A stretch of 64,000 bases of DNA from Chamaecrista fasciculata (lineage: Eukaryota; Streptophyta; Magnoliopsida; Fabales; Fabaceae): the NCBI GenBank assembly GCA_003254925.1, contig QANZ01027531.1:1-64000 (forward strand). Direction: 5' to 3'. This document shows positions 13,101 to 24,954 of the stretch, one piece after another; the stretch's first letter is position 1, and every line of letters begins with the position of its first letter. The notes beneath the pieces are model-generated. The model was not told the DNA's origin. It saw nothing but the letters and a program-made list of their open reading frames with translations, and did not search any database. The position numbers and the translations under genes were made by a program.

Positions 13101-13336
13101 TATTGTTTGATTATATTTGGGGCAAGTAAATTAAATATAATGTGGGTTTATTTCTCAGGAATGCAGCATATAGAGGACAAAGTGCAGTGAAATACAAGTC
13201 AGATGTAAGAAAGAAACTAGAAAAGGAAGGGTATAGAATATGGGGCAATGTGGGAGACCAATGGAGTGATCTCCATGGAGACTCTCCTGGCAATCGTACT
13301 TTTAAGCTCCCTAATCCCATGTATTTTGTTCCCTAA
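10199..13336 (+). CDS. HAD-superfamily acid phosphatase (plant VSP/acid phosphatase class, PF03767 type)
   Basis: The product is likely a non-specific phosphomonoesterase that hydrolyses phosphate esters at acid pH, or a vegetative-storage-protein relative, secreted or vacuolar. Three exons, 10199-10680, 11731-11943 and 13159-13336, join with both introns in phase 2 to give 290 residues and a TAA stop. Residues 8-24 are a hydrophobic signal or anchor. Residues 49-70 are a Ser8 run plus an Asp/Glu tract coded by a TTC and a GAT repeat. 'FCLSWRMGVEANN' (72-84) is the family's N-terminal signature. HAD motif I is DVDDT (nucleophile Asp143, Asp145, Thr147), motif II LVTGRDE (Thr203), motif III a Lys near 245, and motif IV GDQWSD (Asp265, Asp269). 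All catalytic residues are present, and the length is slightly above the usual 250-280. Whether it is an enzyme or a storage protein is not decidable here. The start is the only in-frame ATG before the signal segment. Confidence 0.88.
10701..10971. mobile_element. Mutator-like MITE, family A, in phosphatase intron 1
   Basis: A 271-bp inverted repeat begins GAGTAAACTAAC and ends GTTAGTTTACTC. Exact 9-bp target duplications ATTCTAATA lie at 10692-10700 and 10972-10980. The arms carry repeated 'ttgaaagatt' and 'ggtccctgaaag' words. It sits only 20 bp after the exon 1 donor, so the exon 1 frame reads into it before stopping. It lacks coding capacity. Confidence 0.92.
11070..11559. mobile_element. 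Foldback MITE, family D, in phosphatase intron 1
   Basis: The ends pair as 'gctcaaaacctcattttggtcc' against the complement of 'ggaccaaaatgactatttgacc', with further spaced GGTCC/GGACC blocks inside. No clean target duplication was found. Related sequence lies in UGT intron 2 (about 43425-43760) and intron 1 (about 45750-46395). The ORFs on both strands here are by-products. Confidence 0.55.
12591..12997. mobile_element. Mutator-like MITE, family C, in phosphatase intron 2
   Basis: A 407-bp inverted repeat runs from GGTCAAAGCACAAATTTG to CAAATTTACACTTTTGCC. Exact 9-bp target duplications TTATAAAAA lie at 12582-12590 and 12998-13006. The arms are built from 'ggtctcatatcttt' and 'aaagatatgagacc' blocks. 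A second member occupies UGT intron 2 (43818-44214). Confidence 0.88.
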
Positions 13337-13818
13337 TTTTATGCTTACTCTTCACTTTTATTTTCTAATACCTCGTCTCACTTTAATTTGTATCAAAATA
13401 AGTTGCATCAGAAATGGATGTGTAAAAAATCAAGGGGAAAGAAAACCATAATTACAAAGTACAATAATTTTAGTTTTTTTTTTTTAACCAAAGTGCAATA
13501 TTGGTCAGATATCTTTACAAAAAGTTTTATCGTTAGTCTCACTCTCATTTCCGTCCCTCTTCTTCCGTTAGCGTTGTTGTGAATGCTCATGTGGCATGCT
13601 AACGTGGCATGTTGAAGGCAAAGTGTAATTTTATTTCCTTATCTTTGAGGTAATAAGTTGTAATCTAACCCCTTATCTTTACTTTTTTTTTGCGATTTTG
13701 GTCCTATATCTTTTCTAAAAGTTTCACTAATTGGTCTTAGCGACAGAATGTGACCATATATAGCTCCCTTGTTTTGAGTTTGATTACGATGAGTTCAGAG
13801 CCATAAGTTATTCTTAAC
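13337..13818. other. 3' flank of the acid phosphatase gene
   Basis: The region holds the probable 3' UTR (AT-rich, with an AATAAG-like signal near 13398) and then repeat sequence. About 13690-13813 ('ggtcctatatcttttctaaa' to 'gagttcagagccataagtt') resembles the left half of family E. Its right half appears to resume after 15955, so the solo LTR split an older MITE. Confidence 0.4.
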
Positions 13819-15950
13819 TGTAACATCCTAGATTTTTAAAGCAGAGAGAACAAAAATCCTAAAGATAGACAGTGTTACACGACCCTTTTTGAAACCTTGA
13901 AAAATTAAAAACTGATAAAGATACATGAGGCTCAGCCTCTACAAAAGCCACACAGGGCCCAATTCAGAATACAGACAATAAAATTACAACTAACTACCTC
14001 CTCAGCAACTTCCAGCCCAAACTTGACAAACCTGAAACCTGCACTAAGGCACTGAAATGTTGTAGGGTGAGAATCTGGGGGATTCTCAGTAGGGTTTAAA
14101 TCTCTCTACTTAAACCACAGTCCCCACTCAAACACAGACTTCACACAAGGTTTACACATGCATTTCTAATACCACTATATTTATATAGCACACGTATCAA
14201 CAACAAGCTAATTATTTAATCAACATACATCAGTTATTAACCATTTGTCCAAACACGATAACTCATACCAATAAGAATCATAACTGCATAACTGTAAAAC
14301 TGGTAAGCTGGTGGGACTCACGTGTCAACACTTACATCCATATAGGGCCCAGTACCCCTATATAGGAATACCAGCACAACAACACCATATCGTAATAAAT
14401 AATAATACCATAAAGCTGGCGGTGACAAATCGTGTCAACCAATACCCCATCATAGGTAACCAGCACAAATGTCATGTTCAAACAACATTGGTCATCAAGA
14501 CCTAGGCTTCCGGAACGTCTCTCGGTGTGCGCACATACCAAACAGCCTGTCACCTAATTAAGGAATCCACACTTAGGCCGACTATGGAATCCACCATAGC
14601 CATTACCCGAATACTCATCGCGAATAAACGCGGAGGGACTCACCCCTCAGTGAATCATGACATACATCAAACATTGATAAATCAATCCCAATCATTGTCA
14701 AACACTTTCAATTATCAACATCTCATATTAATTCACATAACATTCACCTTTCATGCTCATTTCCATTCTCATTTCAACAATCATACATAATTATTTCCTC
14801 TTTAATTACATCTATTCTCATTCATACATTCTTATAACTCATTTCTCAAGCATATTCTCTTGCATTTGGGTCCCAAATCCTTTAAAGGGATGCAAGATAC
14901 CACAAACATACCAAACTTACTAGTTTTCACAATCAAAACCATTATCCATTCCTTTAACAATAAATTCCATATTCACCATCATAATCCAAACTCATAATCA
15001 TGCTTTAAACCATATTTTCAGTCATAAATTTACATTTATAACAGTCAAACTGATTCATTTATAATCACTATGTTAACTCATTCACCAAACACTTTCATGC
15101 TCATCATAAACTTATCTTTCTAGCCTCTTTAAAAATTCATTTATAGATTTCAGGGACTAAACTGCAAAGAAAAGAAACTAAGCCAGTAGCAATTTCAAAA
15201 AAACCCTTACCCAGTACAGTTCGCCGGCGAGTTCGCTGGAGGCCTCCCGGCGGCAAACTCACGGCGGGTTCCAAAAACAGAGCAGAACTCAGATTTAGAC
15301 ATATTCCTAACTCAACCCATAAAACTTGTTTCCCAACATAAAAATCAATCAAATAGCCATAACATGCATTCATTTCATCATCATTCACACAATCCCTAAG
15401 AACACAAGGCAAACCCATGAAAGAAATAGAATTTGAGATGAGGAGAAAGAGATCAAACCCTACATGGAGATGAGATGCTCAAGTCTTGATCTTCTTCTTC
15501 CCCTCTTCCTCTTCCTCTTCCTCTTCTTCTCCTTCTTCTTCTTTCTTCCTTCTTCCTCTTTCCCTCTCCCTCGGCTTCCCCCTTCTCTTTCTCTCTTCCT
15601 TTCTTTTCTCTCTTTCTTTTCTTTCTCTCTACCTACCCCTACTCCCCTTTCTCTTTCTTCTTTATTTATTTATTTCATTTCTTTTCCCCAACTAATCGAC
15701 TCTCTCTCTCTTTATAATATATATATATATATATATATTATTTATAACAAATGTCAAAACTACAAATCTCCCCCCAAACTTTCTAAATAATAATTAAACA
15801 CTCCTTAATTCTTATATTCTTTCCACAATACTCCTACTTATTTCATTTTAATCCTTTTTTATCATGTTTAGTCTCATAACTCATAGTTACTTATTTTGTA
15901 ACACTTCTAAATCTTGCGATTTAGTCCCTTTTCGACAATGGGATGTTACA
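13819..15950. mobile_element. Solo LTR, Ty3/Gypsy type (Del/Tekay-like ends)
   Basis: A single 2132-bp LTR with ends TGTAACATCC and GGATGTTACA is flanked by identical 5-bp target duplications TTAAC (13814-13818 and 15951-15955). Termini of this form are known from the Del/Tekay lineage of plant Gypsy elements; the lineage call rests on the ends alone. No internal region remains, so it arose by recombination between the two LTRs of a full element. It carries a long pyrimidine tract and TA repeat near 15490-15740. It is a fossil with exact target duplications and so probably not very old. Confidence 0.88.
15486..15740. repeat. Pyrimidine (CTT/CCTCTT) tract and TA repeat inside the solo LTR
   Basis: This is a run of TTC, CTCTTC and TTTCTC words followed by (TA)n. 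The Ser/Leu/Phe-rich ORFs predicted across it are low-complexity artefacts. Confidence 0.8.
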
Positions 15951-15955
15951 TTAAC

Positions 15956-16433
15956 GAGTCATTTCTTTGTCCTGTAGGGACTATCAATAAACAAGATCAA
16001 ATTGGGCTCCAAAAGTGGGCCGCTCGTTTCATAATAAAAGAGTGAAATTGTTTTACATTTGAGTCAATTGTACTCCCAAATATCTCCTATTTAGGGGATA
16101 CAATTGTCACAAAAAAGAAAAGATTAGGGGTACAATTGATACAAAAAAGAAAAGATTAGAGGTATAATTGACTCAAAAAAGAAAAGATTAGAGGTATAAT
16201 TGACTCAAAAAAACTTTAGGGATAATATAATTGAAACTGACCATACAGTCTGATGGTATAATTGACCTAAAAAAATTTTAAGAGTACAACCGAAAATGAC
16301 TACACACTTTGAGAGTACTAAAATTACTTTTGTCTTATTATCGTTGGAAATAGGTTAAGATTTAGTGATTTACTAAAGTTAAAGCCAATAACTTTCTTTA
16401 AGCCAATGAAAAAAAAAAAGTTGGGCTGAGTTA
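15956..16433. other. Spacer with short tandem repeat
   Basis: After the LTR target duplication the older family E-like sequence resumes ('gggactatcaataaacaagatcaaattggg'). The rest is repeat sequence containing the 32-bp tandem listed separately. No gene is seen. Confidence 0.4.
16111..16206. repeat. 32-bp tandem repeat, three units
   Basis: Units 'aaaaaagaaaagattag' plus 'gtataattga.tc' begin at 16111, 16143 and 16175 with a constant 32-bp period. Partial units continue on both sides ('tcaattgtactcc', 'ataattgacctaaaaaa'). Confidence 0.8.
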
Positions 16434-18143
16434 GGGCCTGCTTGGGAAACACCAAATCTTAATCTCATCTCATTCAATCATCATCTCATCTTAGGATTGG
16501 ATGAACAGTACTGGTTAGGTGTTTTTTGGAACCTCCATCTCATCTCATCTCATCTCATCCACATCATCATCTCATTCACAACATCATCTCATTTTCTCTT
16601 ACAATTACTAATCTATCCCTACTTATACACCTATAATTACCTATACTTTAATACAAATAAAAAAAACACTAGACAAAATAGTAATTTTACATACCCTCAT
16701 TTATTACACTTATAATTTTCTCTCTCTATCAATCACTTCTCATCATTTTTTTTTCTCTTTTCCACTCACAAACTTTTTCTCTTTCTCTCTCTCACACACA
16801 TACACCTCTCACACACATACACCTCTCTCTCTCTCTTTCACACACCCCACACACACTCTTATTTATATATATATACTAGGGGCTTAGGGCACGCCAATAT
16901 GCATGTAACGTTTGAATTGATTTAAAGTTGAAGATTATATTAAATTTTTATATTGATAAAAGAGTAAGTTTGGGACCAATTTGAGAAATTATACAAATAA
17001 GTAAGACTCATCTAAAATAAATAAAATATTTAGGACCAATTTGAAATTACCTCATATGGGAGAGTGAGTGGAGAGAGAGTGGTGACATTTTTTTATTTTT
17101 ANATTAAAGGACTCCTAAATCTAATAACGGTAATGTATTGAATGGAAAAAATACAAAATGACCCACGTGTATGTACAGGATGGAAAAATCTAGGGTTAAA
17201 GGGTCAATTTAGTCCTAAATGTATGCCTTAATATTCATTTTTGTCCATTATATTTCAAAATATTCAAATTGCTCCTAAATATTTGCAAAATGTTTCATTT
17301 TGGTCCCAACTATTGAATATGGCTTGTTTAGAGCTACGTATTGTTCCCAAAGAATACTTTCTCTATTTGGTTGGGACCAAAACAAAACATTTTACCAGTA
17401 TTTAGGACCAAAATGAATCATTTTGCCAACATTTAGGACCAATATGAACATTTTGAAACATAATGGACCAATGAATATTAGGGCATACATTTTGGATCAA
17501 AATGAACAATTGACCAAACATTTTTGTGTTGTTTTGTTATTTGCATTATGGTCCTCAAACTATTCTTTGTTATTTTTTTTTGTTGGATTTCACAAATAGA
17601 TCCGATTATTGATGACTGAGATTTCGTGTAAGCCCCAAGTTATCATTTACACATGTTAGGGATTGATTAATAGGACCGGTACAAATTTATGGACCAAATT
17701 GTATTCTTAAAAATAATTCCAATATTATTTTCATTTTGGCCCATCATCTCATCCACTTGGATTGACCTCTAACCCTTCATCCAAAATTTTCTCATCCTCA
17801 CGTTTTCCAATACAATATCACACTTTCCAATATCATCTCATCTCAATATTATTCCAATCAAAACACAACCAAACACCTATCATCTCATCTTATTATCTCC
17901 ATCTCATCTCATTATTTCCTACCATTTCTACCCCTATACAAATTACAAAAATCCATAAACTTATTTCTACCAACCACAATCATTACATACTCTTTTATAT
18001 AATTTCACACCCTATTTAACATCAATTTCTCTAAAATCACCCAAACACCAATACATCATCTCATCTCATCCAATTAAAAAATGATCTCATCCCATCCATT
18101 TGGTTGAACTTGGATTAAAATCCTATTACTCCCAAACAGACCT
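16434..18143. mobile_element. PIF/Harbinger-like non-autonomous element, 'CATCTCATC' type
   Basis: The left end is GGGCCTGCTTGGGA and the reverse complement of the right end is AGGTCTGTTTGGGA. Both are flanked by TTA (16431-16433 and 18144-18146), the 3-bp target used by PIF/Harbinger elements. Both arms contain many copies of CATCTCATC. The left arm continues with 'cctataattacctatact', 'caaaatagtaattttac' and 'cctcatttattacactta', shared with the element at 59832-63432. The middle (about 16870-17710) contains a CA/CT repeat, a TA repeat and unrelated GGACCAAA-rich sequence that may be nested. A single N is at 17102. No transposase. Confidence 0.75.
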
Positions 18144-18149
18144 TTAATA

Positions 18150-18489
18150 TGTGACCATTCGTCACAATGTCCATCACTAATTTGTGACGGAATCTCATTC
18201 ACAAAACTATTTGCAAATTTTTGACAGAGGATCTGTCACAAATTTCATCATTGATTTGTGATGAACAATTTCCAACATGAGTTGTGACGGACAATTCTGT
18301 CACACCGCTGTCAGAAATCAATGATAAAATAAATTTTCAGCCACATATTATCTGCGAGGGCCTCAAATGTGACGGAATGGCTTCCATAAGAAATTCCATC
18401 ACACACCTTGATTAGTGACGGAATTTTCATGAATTCTGTTACTGTGTTACAGGTTTCAGTCACAAAAACTGTGATTTTATTGTTGTGTT
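18150..18489. repeat. CACTA-like terminal fragment with 'TTTGTGACGGA' subterminal repeats
   Basis: The words 'tttgtgacgga', 'tctgtcaca' and complements recur about every 25-40 bp. The stretch ends in 'ttttattgttgtg', close to the complement of a CACTACAACAAAA terminus. Such spaced motifs are typical of plant CACTA (En/Spm) ends. The other end of the element is not visible. Confidence 0.45.
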
Positions 18490-19178
18490 TTCAAATGTCC
18501 CAAAATACAAAACAATATAATAGAGGAAAGCCAAAGCAATTAAAACACAAGCACTATTAGCAATGTAAATCCAATCTAACCACCCAGCATTTTTATTGCA
18601 AATCGCATTCCTTCGAAATTAATGCTTTCGCTTCGTCCAATCTAACCTCGCAATAATCACATTGAAACTTTATTTGGATGAATCGAAATGTAACAAATCA
18701 TTTGTTAATTAATTGTTCTTTTACAAAAAAATTTGGCGTAACATCACCGTAGTTTCTGGCTTTCTTGAATGACCCAGTGCCGGAAGAAATAGAGCATGAA
18801 AATCAAGATTGGGCACCAATAAACAGTTTTTGCTTACTCTTGTTGCTTATTTAAATTCTAAAGACAATCAAGTCCAAGATCTATAAATTTGACTTTAAAT
18901 TGACTTTGTTATCTCAAAAAAAAAAATAATAAATAAAAAATCTAAAGCATCAAGATTGAATGTTAGAAGCATAGTAGAGGATAAACCGAACATCTGATTG
19001 AAACAAATAGAGTTTAATCAGATCAATGGCCCACAGAACATCTTGATAAAAATTTAGACTCTAAAATTGTTTCTCATCTGTTTCCCTGAACAGAATAGTT
19101 CTCCCATTCTAAGTATTGAAAAAGAAGTGTTTCATCATATTCATTGGATGAATCATTTCTAACGAAAACAAAAAAATT

Positions 19179-21725
19179 TGGCAACAGTATTGACCGCTCC
19201 CGTCATAAGGCAAATAAATACTAGATAATGTGGTATAGTGGCACAACCTAAGTCGTTTCTCTCTCGGAGCCTCAAGTGGAAACACGATAAACAAAACATA
19301 CTTATAATGATTGAAATATTGATTGGAGCAATTTATCAAACACTTGTGGGCAAAAGATAAAATATTTTGGGCTTTTTTATTATAAAGCAAAAGATAAACA
19401 AAAGCGATAAAGATAGATAAGACACTTATTAATGGAAATACCCAACGGAGAAATCGAATTAGGCCTTCCTAGCTTACAAAGATCGGAGTAATTACTTCAC
19501 AAACCATTTACTAAAGTTGTCTAACTACCGTTAAACATAACAATTAACTCAATTATAACCATAACCAAGATAATCACTTCAATGAAACTAATGGCAAGAT
19601 AAAATCAAGAATTCAGACAACTCTATAACTCAATCTAAGTTATCAAAGGGAAACTTATCCCAATTATTAGTCAAACAAACTATAACGTATCAGAAAGGAT
19701 CATAATCAAGATAAGTAATAGTTAATGCAAGTCGGAATTCAAAATCCAATCTCAAAGACATAATCAATATCAGAATTACAAGTTCTCTAAATAAGAAAAA
19801 ATTCAAACCCTAATATAAAACTATGAAAAAAGTAAAGTAAAATTCCCTAAGTGTAGAACCAAACTCGGGCCTCCTCCAATGCTCCTCCAGGTGTGGAATC
19901 TAGCTGCTCATGGAGAGAAATTCAGCTTCAACAAGCCTCCTAGCCTCCAAGATAGCCATGGATGACGGTGGGAGAAGAGAGGGGATGAAGGAGATGGTGT
20001 AAAGTGTGTCTCTATGGCTGCTAACCTTCAAAAATTTCCCTAGGGATGGAAGATATATGATTTTCGGAACATCCTGAATTGGAACAGGTCAAATCCATCA
20101 AGAGATGGGCTTGGGCCTGATAATTAAAAATACGGTGCAGGAGCCATCGCAGGCTCGCCAGTTATGTGTAAACTGGCAAGTAACTAGCAAAGGTCTCAAA
20201 TTGCACCAAATAATTCTGATTTAGTTCCTGACTCATTTTCTTGTATTCTCGGCTCTTCCTTGAGGCTTCCAATGCTACAAACTTCATTCAAACCTATCAA
20301 AGACACCAAAAACTATGTGAACTCTCAAGATAAAAAGGATCAAACAATTATAAACATCGAACCCGAGAGAAATCACACAATTAATTACAAAATAGTCCAA
20401 TTAAGCACTAAACTTCAAAGTACCACACTACAACAAAACAATAAATTAGGGACGGAATTTAGGGACAGAAAAATTTCTGTCTCTAATTAGTAACAGTTCC
20501 GTCCCTAAATCTGTCCCTAAGTGAATATAAAATGCCCCAAAACATCATTGAAAACAATGATGGAATATGGTACGATCAAATTCTCCCACACTTTAAATCT
20601 TTGCACTCCTGGGCAAAGTCATCAAGAAAGAAAAATATCAAGAATGCAAAATAATCAAAAGGGGACCAATCCCATCATATGATAGTAGCAGACAAATGCA
20701 ACTCAGATAATGAGACAATCAATTAGCTTAGCATGTCAAATAACCAAAGAACCTCCAAAGGATCAATCCAAAAAGTGTATCACTCACTCACTAAATAGGG
20801 AAATTTCTCTCTCAAATCCTTGAAACAATCTTCTACCATAGACTTGAAATAACTCTATAGTCTCCACTATAAATGCAATGGTTTAAAAACTCAAGAGGAC
20901 TTCCAAGGGATGTAATGATGGAAAGAAAAGTGAAAGCACAAAGAATCAAGAAAAACTAAGCCAACAAAAATTAGTTAATGCATCCTAAAACTTAGCAATT
21001 TAGCATCTAAAACCTAACACTTATAGAAGAAACTCCACTCCTCAAATCCACCAAGAACTGCCTAAGCTTTCTTTTCTCATTTTTTTAATTCTTGAGTCTT
21101 TGACTCTTTATTTATCCGACTACACTTGCCTTAGCTCCTCAATATAATCTCAATCAATTTTTTTTACATTTGAAGCTTTTGAAGGCAAACTTTTTTTCCC
21201 AAAAACTTGGCAATTTGAACCCAAGAGGAGAATAGCAAAAAGAAGAGTAATAGGAAAACAAAATGCTAAATTAAGAATGCAAAACCAATACTAGAAAGCT
21301 TAGCAAATAAATCTCAAAAGAGGTGACAAGGGAAGAAAGTGTTTAAGTTTGTGTATGGGAAAGAAGGGTGGAATAAAATGCCTCTATCATAATTTAAAAA
21401 CCAATGCATATGAAACTTTGACAAAGAGCGAAATCAAGTTCTAGAGAAAACCATTCACAAAGAATAGAATGACACTCATAAGAACTAAGCAATATAGGCT
21501 CAAAAGCTTCCAACAGGGTTAACAAGGTAACACTCAATTGATCCTTGAAAAAATCCAAAGGTACCCAAACATAACTGAAGGCAACCAAATACTAAAAAAT
21601 AATAAGAAAGCAAGAGTACCGTGCACACGATGTGAGTAAAAATGAAAACAATTAATTCAAAAACACAAATGACACTTTGCAAACCAGATAAATTCACCTA
21701 GGAGTGAGAAAAATGAAAAGGCGGG
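19179..21725 (-). mobile_element. Gypsy-type LTR-retrotransposon fragment (LTR plus 3' untranslated region)
   Basis: On the minus strand, 19179-20578 behaves as an LTR (starts TGATCGTACC, ends TTGCCA). It is preceded by a polypurine-like tract 'aaagtgtgggagaa' (about 20579-20595). Upstream of that, 20596-21725 is 3' untranslated sequence of the kind seen in Athila/Tat-lineage Gypsy elements. No gag-pol remains here, so the element is a partial, broken fossil. It sits inside an old copy of the 2-kb repeat, with the left junction near 19178 and the right junction near 21725. A ~100-bp CACTA-like end lies within the LTR. Age cannot be estimated with one LTR. Confidence 0.6.
20426..20523 (+). mobile_element. 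CACTA-like mini-element nested in the LTR fossil
   Basis: It begins CACTACAACAAAACAAT, the standard plant CACTA (En/Spm) terminus. Inverted 'ttagggacggaattta' and 'tccgtccctaaat' subterminal words follow, ending at 'ccctaagtg'. At 98 bp it could be a miniature element or a clipped end. No 3-bp target duplication was seen. Confidence 0.6.
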
Positions 21726-23008
21726 GATCTAAAAGAAACCTAAGGCATGTATTAGGGACCGATATGATATTTTTAACTCACTCTTTTTAAAAATTTTTTA
21801 CAAATAGGCTCTGAATTTCTAACGGTGCAAACCACAAGGCAATCATACGAAAACTTTTGAACCAAAGGATATCACCGCACAAATAGTCCGAACTATAGGG
21901 ACCCGTTCTGTAATTTACCCTATTTTTTAAAAATGCTAATATTTATTAAAATGAAAGCCAAATAATTTCTTCTGGCCATGGTACCAAAATGTTAGGAGGA
22001 CTGTCAAACCCAAAGAACAAAACACTTGTAGTCCCCCGGTACTATTATGTCTGAACTTTGGTTCCACTTTTCTCAAAATATAGCTTCAATCAGTGAAAAA
22101 AAATTTGAAAAATCCAACATTCAAACCAACTCTGACTCCATTCTAACCAACTTGCAAACCCAAAGAACAAACGGTTGTGTACAGAAAAGTCAAAGGAATT
22201 AAAACACGAGCAAAATAAACACTCTGACTCCATTCTAACCAACTCGCATTTTTAACAGGAAATTGCATTCCGTCGAAATTTATGCTTTTTCTTTGTTAAA
22301 TTTAATTTAACCTAATACTTAACATATTTAAACGTTTGCATAGAAAAAATCAACTTGTAACAAGTTATCTAAAACATCTTGGTGTAGTGTCACCGTCGTT
22401 GCTATTTCTGATGAATGACCTAGCAGGAGAAGAAATAAACCATTAAAATGAACTTTTACCTTCACTCGCTGTTAATTGGGTGTTTGAGCTCTCATAAACT
22501 GTTTTTTGATTACTTATGTTAATTCATTAAATTCAAAAGAGAATCTTGTCCTAGAATTGAAATTTAGACTTTAAATTGACTTCTTTATCTCCATACATTT
22601 TTAAAATTTTAAAGAATAATGACTGATTGTTAGAAGCATCATTGAGTAAATCCAGAGATTTGACATAAGCAAAATGAGTTTAACCAGATCAGTCACGCAC
22701 ATAACATCTTTAGAATAATTTAGACTCTAAAATTGCTTTCGCTTTTGTTTCATTCCTTGAACAAGATAGGTCTCTCATCCTAGCTTGTATTGAAAAAGTA
22801 GAAACGTTTCATCATATTCGTTGGTTGAATCGTTTATGATGGAAACCAAAAGAATTTTAATCAGAACATTGGAGCACAAAATATTTGAGAATTAGATTGC
22901 CCCTTAGACATTTTGGTCTGTGGAAAATTGTCTCAATTAATTTGGAATGAAGGTAAACAAAAAAACTCTGTTACCATCTCGTCAATTTACTCTGTTCTAT
23001 ATATAATA

Positions 23009-24409
23009 TGGTAAAATCCACTTTGGTACCATGTGAGTAGGACCGAATCCACTTTGGTACCCTGAAAGACAAAATTTGACACTTTGATACCCTCAGGTTT
23101 ACGCCGTTAGCAACTTGGTACCTTGTGGTTATTTTCCGTCAAGATTTAACGGAAAATTGTTAGCACTTTTGCAAAAATTACATTATGCCCCCAAATAGTT
23201 TCAAAATTTTAAAAAATGTACCTAGATCATAATATTTGAGGACTAAAATGAAAATTATAAAAAAATTTTGGGGTTAAATTGTAATTATGAAAAATATTAG
23301 ACAAAGAATAAAACTACAGATTAGTCCTAAATATGTAAAATAAATGCAGTTTAGTCCTAAAACTGTGTGGTTCAATGGTGAGAAGATAAACTTTACAAAA
23401 CTTTTTGCAAAGATTATAGAATGCCCCAAAATAGTGTCAAAATTTTTAAAAAAAGCCCCTAGTTCATGATATTTGAAGACTAAAATAAAAAGTACAAAAA
23501 ATTTTTGGGGTCAAAATGTTATTTTGGAAAATATATAAAAGGAGATAGTTACATATATAAAAATTTAGTTTCACTCAATAATTTAATAACTTACTAAAAT
23601 ATTTATTTTTTATGAAATTATAATAAACTATAATTTTTTCATGCAAGTTATTCAGTAAGTTATAATAGCAAAATATGATGATCTAAGTATAATATTTTTT
23701 TTAAAATACATAATTACAATAAATATAATTATTTTAGTAAAATATTAACTTAATTTTAGCAGTAAGTATAATATTTTAAACATCAATAGTCAAGTATGTT
23801 TGTCATTTAATATCAAATGTTATATTTAATAAAATAATTAAATTAATTATGATCATATATTGTTGAAAATAAATCTTACTATAATGTGCCCCAAAGACTA
23901 TTTTGAAAAATATAAAAGTTTCTTGACCTTAAATGGAAGATAAATCAAACAATAGAGATACATAGTTGTTTTTTGTGTCCTAAGGACCAATCTAATAAAG
24001 ATGACAAACATTTGAGTTCAATATGTGATTAATTAAGGACTTGGTTGAGAGAAATTTTATGAGAAAGGGAAGATTTTGATTCATAAAACTCTAACAATCT
24101 TTCCGTAAATTCTTTTTTAATAACTCTCTAGTTCTTGGAATAAAATTGTAGAAAACTCCTTCAATTCTTTTAATCTATTGTGAAATATGATTTAAGTTGC
24201 AATAGAAACTAACAGATAAGATGTAGTAGAAATCGACCGCTAAGATTGAACCACGTCACCACTTTTTGTTAAATCTTAATGGGAAATAACCACAAGGTAC
24301 CAAAGTGCTAACGGCGCAAACCTCATGGTACTAAAGTGTTAAATTTTGTCTTTCAGGGTACCAAAGTGGTTTCGGTCCTAACCACATAGTACTAAAGTGC
24401 ATTTTATCC
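23009..24409. mobile_element. Mutator-like non-autonomous element (large GGTACC-type)
   Basis: The termini 'ggtaaaatccactttggtacc' and 'actaaagtgcattttatcc' are inverted. Exact 9-bp flanks TATATAATA lie at 23000-23008 and 24410-24418. The outer ~150 bp of each arm carries spaced 'actttggtaccctg'-like words, as in family B. The AT-rich core has no ORF of note. It interrupts an old copy of the 2-kb repeat, and the empty site is visible in neighbouring copies (for example near 26680). Confidence 0.75.
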
Positions 24410-24518
24410 TATATAATATATACAAGACAATGATAATTAATGCGTTGTATTTAAAATCATTTAACGGAGTCTTAAATCTTTCAATTTACTTGGCTTGCAC
24501 AAATTTCTTTAAAATAAA

Positions 24519-24954
24519 GACAGTACAAATTTCGTCCCCAAACTTTATACCAATTATCAATTTCGTCCCCAAACTTTTTTTGCTGTCAACTTCGTCCCCA
24601 AACTTTACACAAGCTGTCAATTTCGTCCCTAATCTTTTTTTGCTGTCAATTTCGTCTCCAAACTTTACATCAACTGTCAATTTCGTCCCCGATCTTTCAC
24701 ATTTTCGTCAATTTTATCCTTTGACTAACTTTTTTTAATAAATTAACGACAGACTGCATCCTGTTTTTGAATGTAAGTTAGGAATTGAGTTTCTTTTTCT
24801 ATCAATTTTACATTATATATCGTTAGCCACATAGATTTTATCGTCAATATTTGACTAAAGTAAGAGCAAAGGATAAAATTGACCAAAATGTGAAAGATTA
24901 GGGACGAAATTGACAGCAGGTGTAAAGTTTGGGGACGAAATGAATACTTTTGCC
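24519..24954. mobile_element. MITE, 'TTTCGTCCCC' family, at the shared target site
   Basis: This inverted repeat is built of spaced 'aatttcgtccccaaactt' and 'gtttggggacgaaat' words. It is flanked by TAAAATAAA at 24510-24518 and 24955-24963 (exact 9-bp duplication). The same target in other copies of the 2-kb repeat holds a different MITE family. A partial relative occurs in XTH intron 2 near 53640-53750. Confidence 0.85.

Noticed and set aside
15464-15790. Leu/Ser/Phe-rich ORF inside the solo LTR
   Set aside because: Translation of a pyrimidine microsatellite; no domain, and two frames are open for the same reason.
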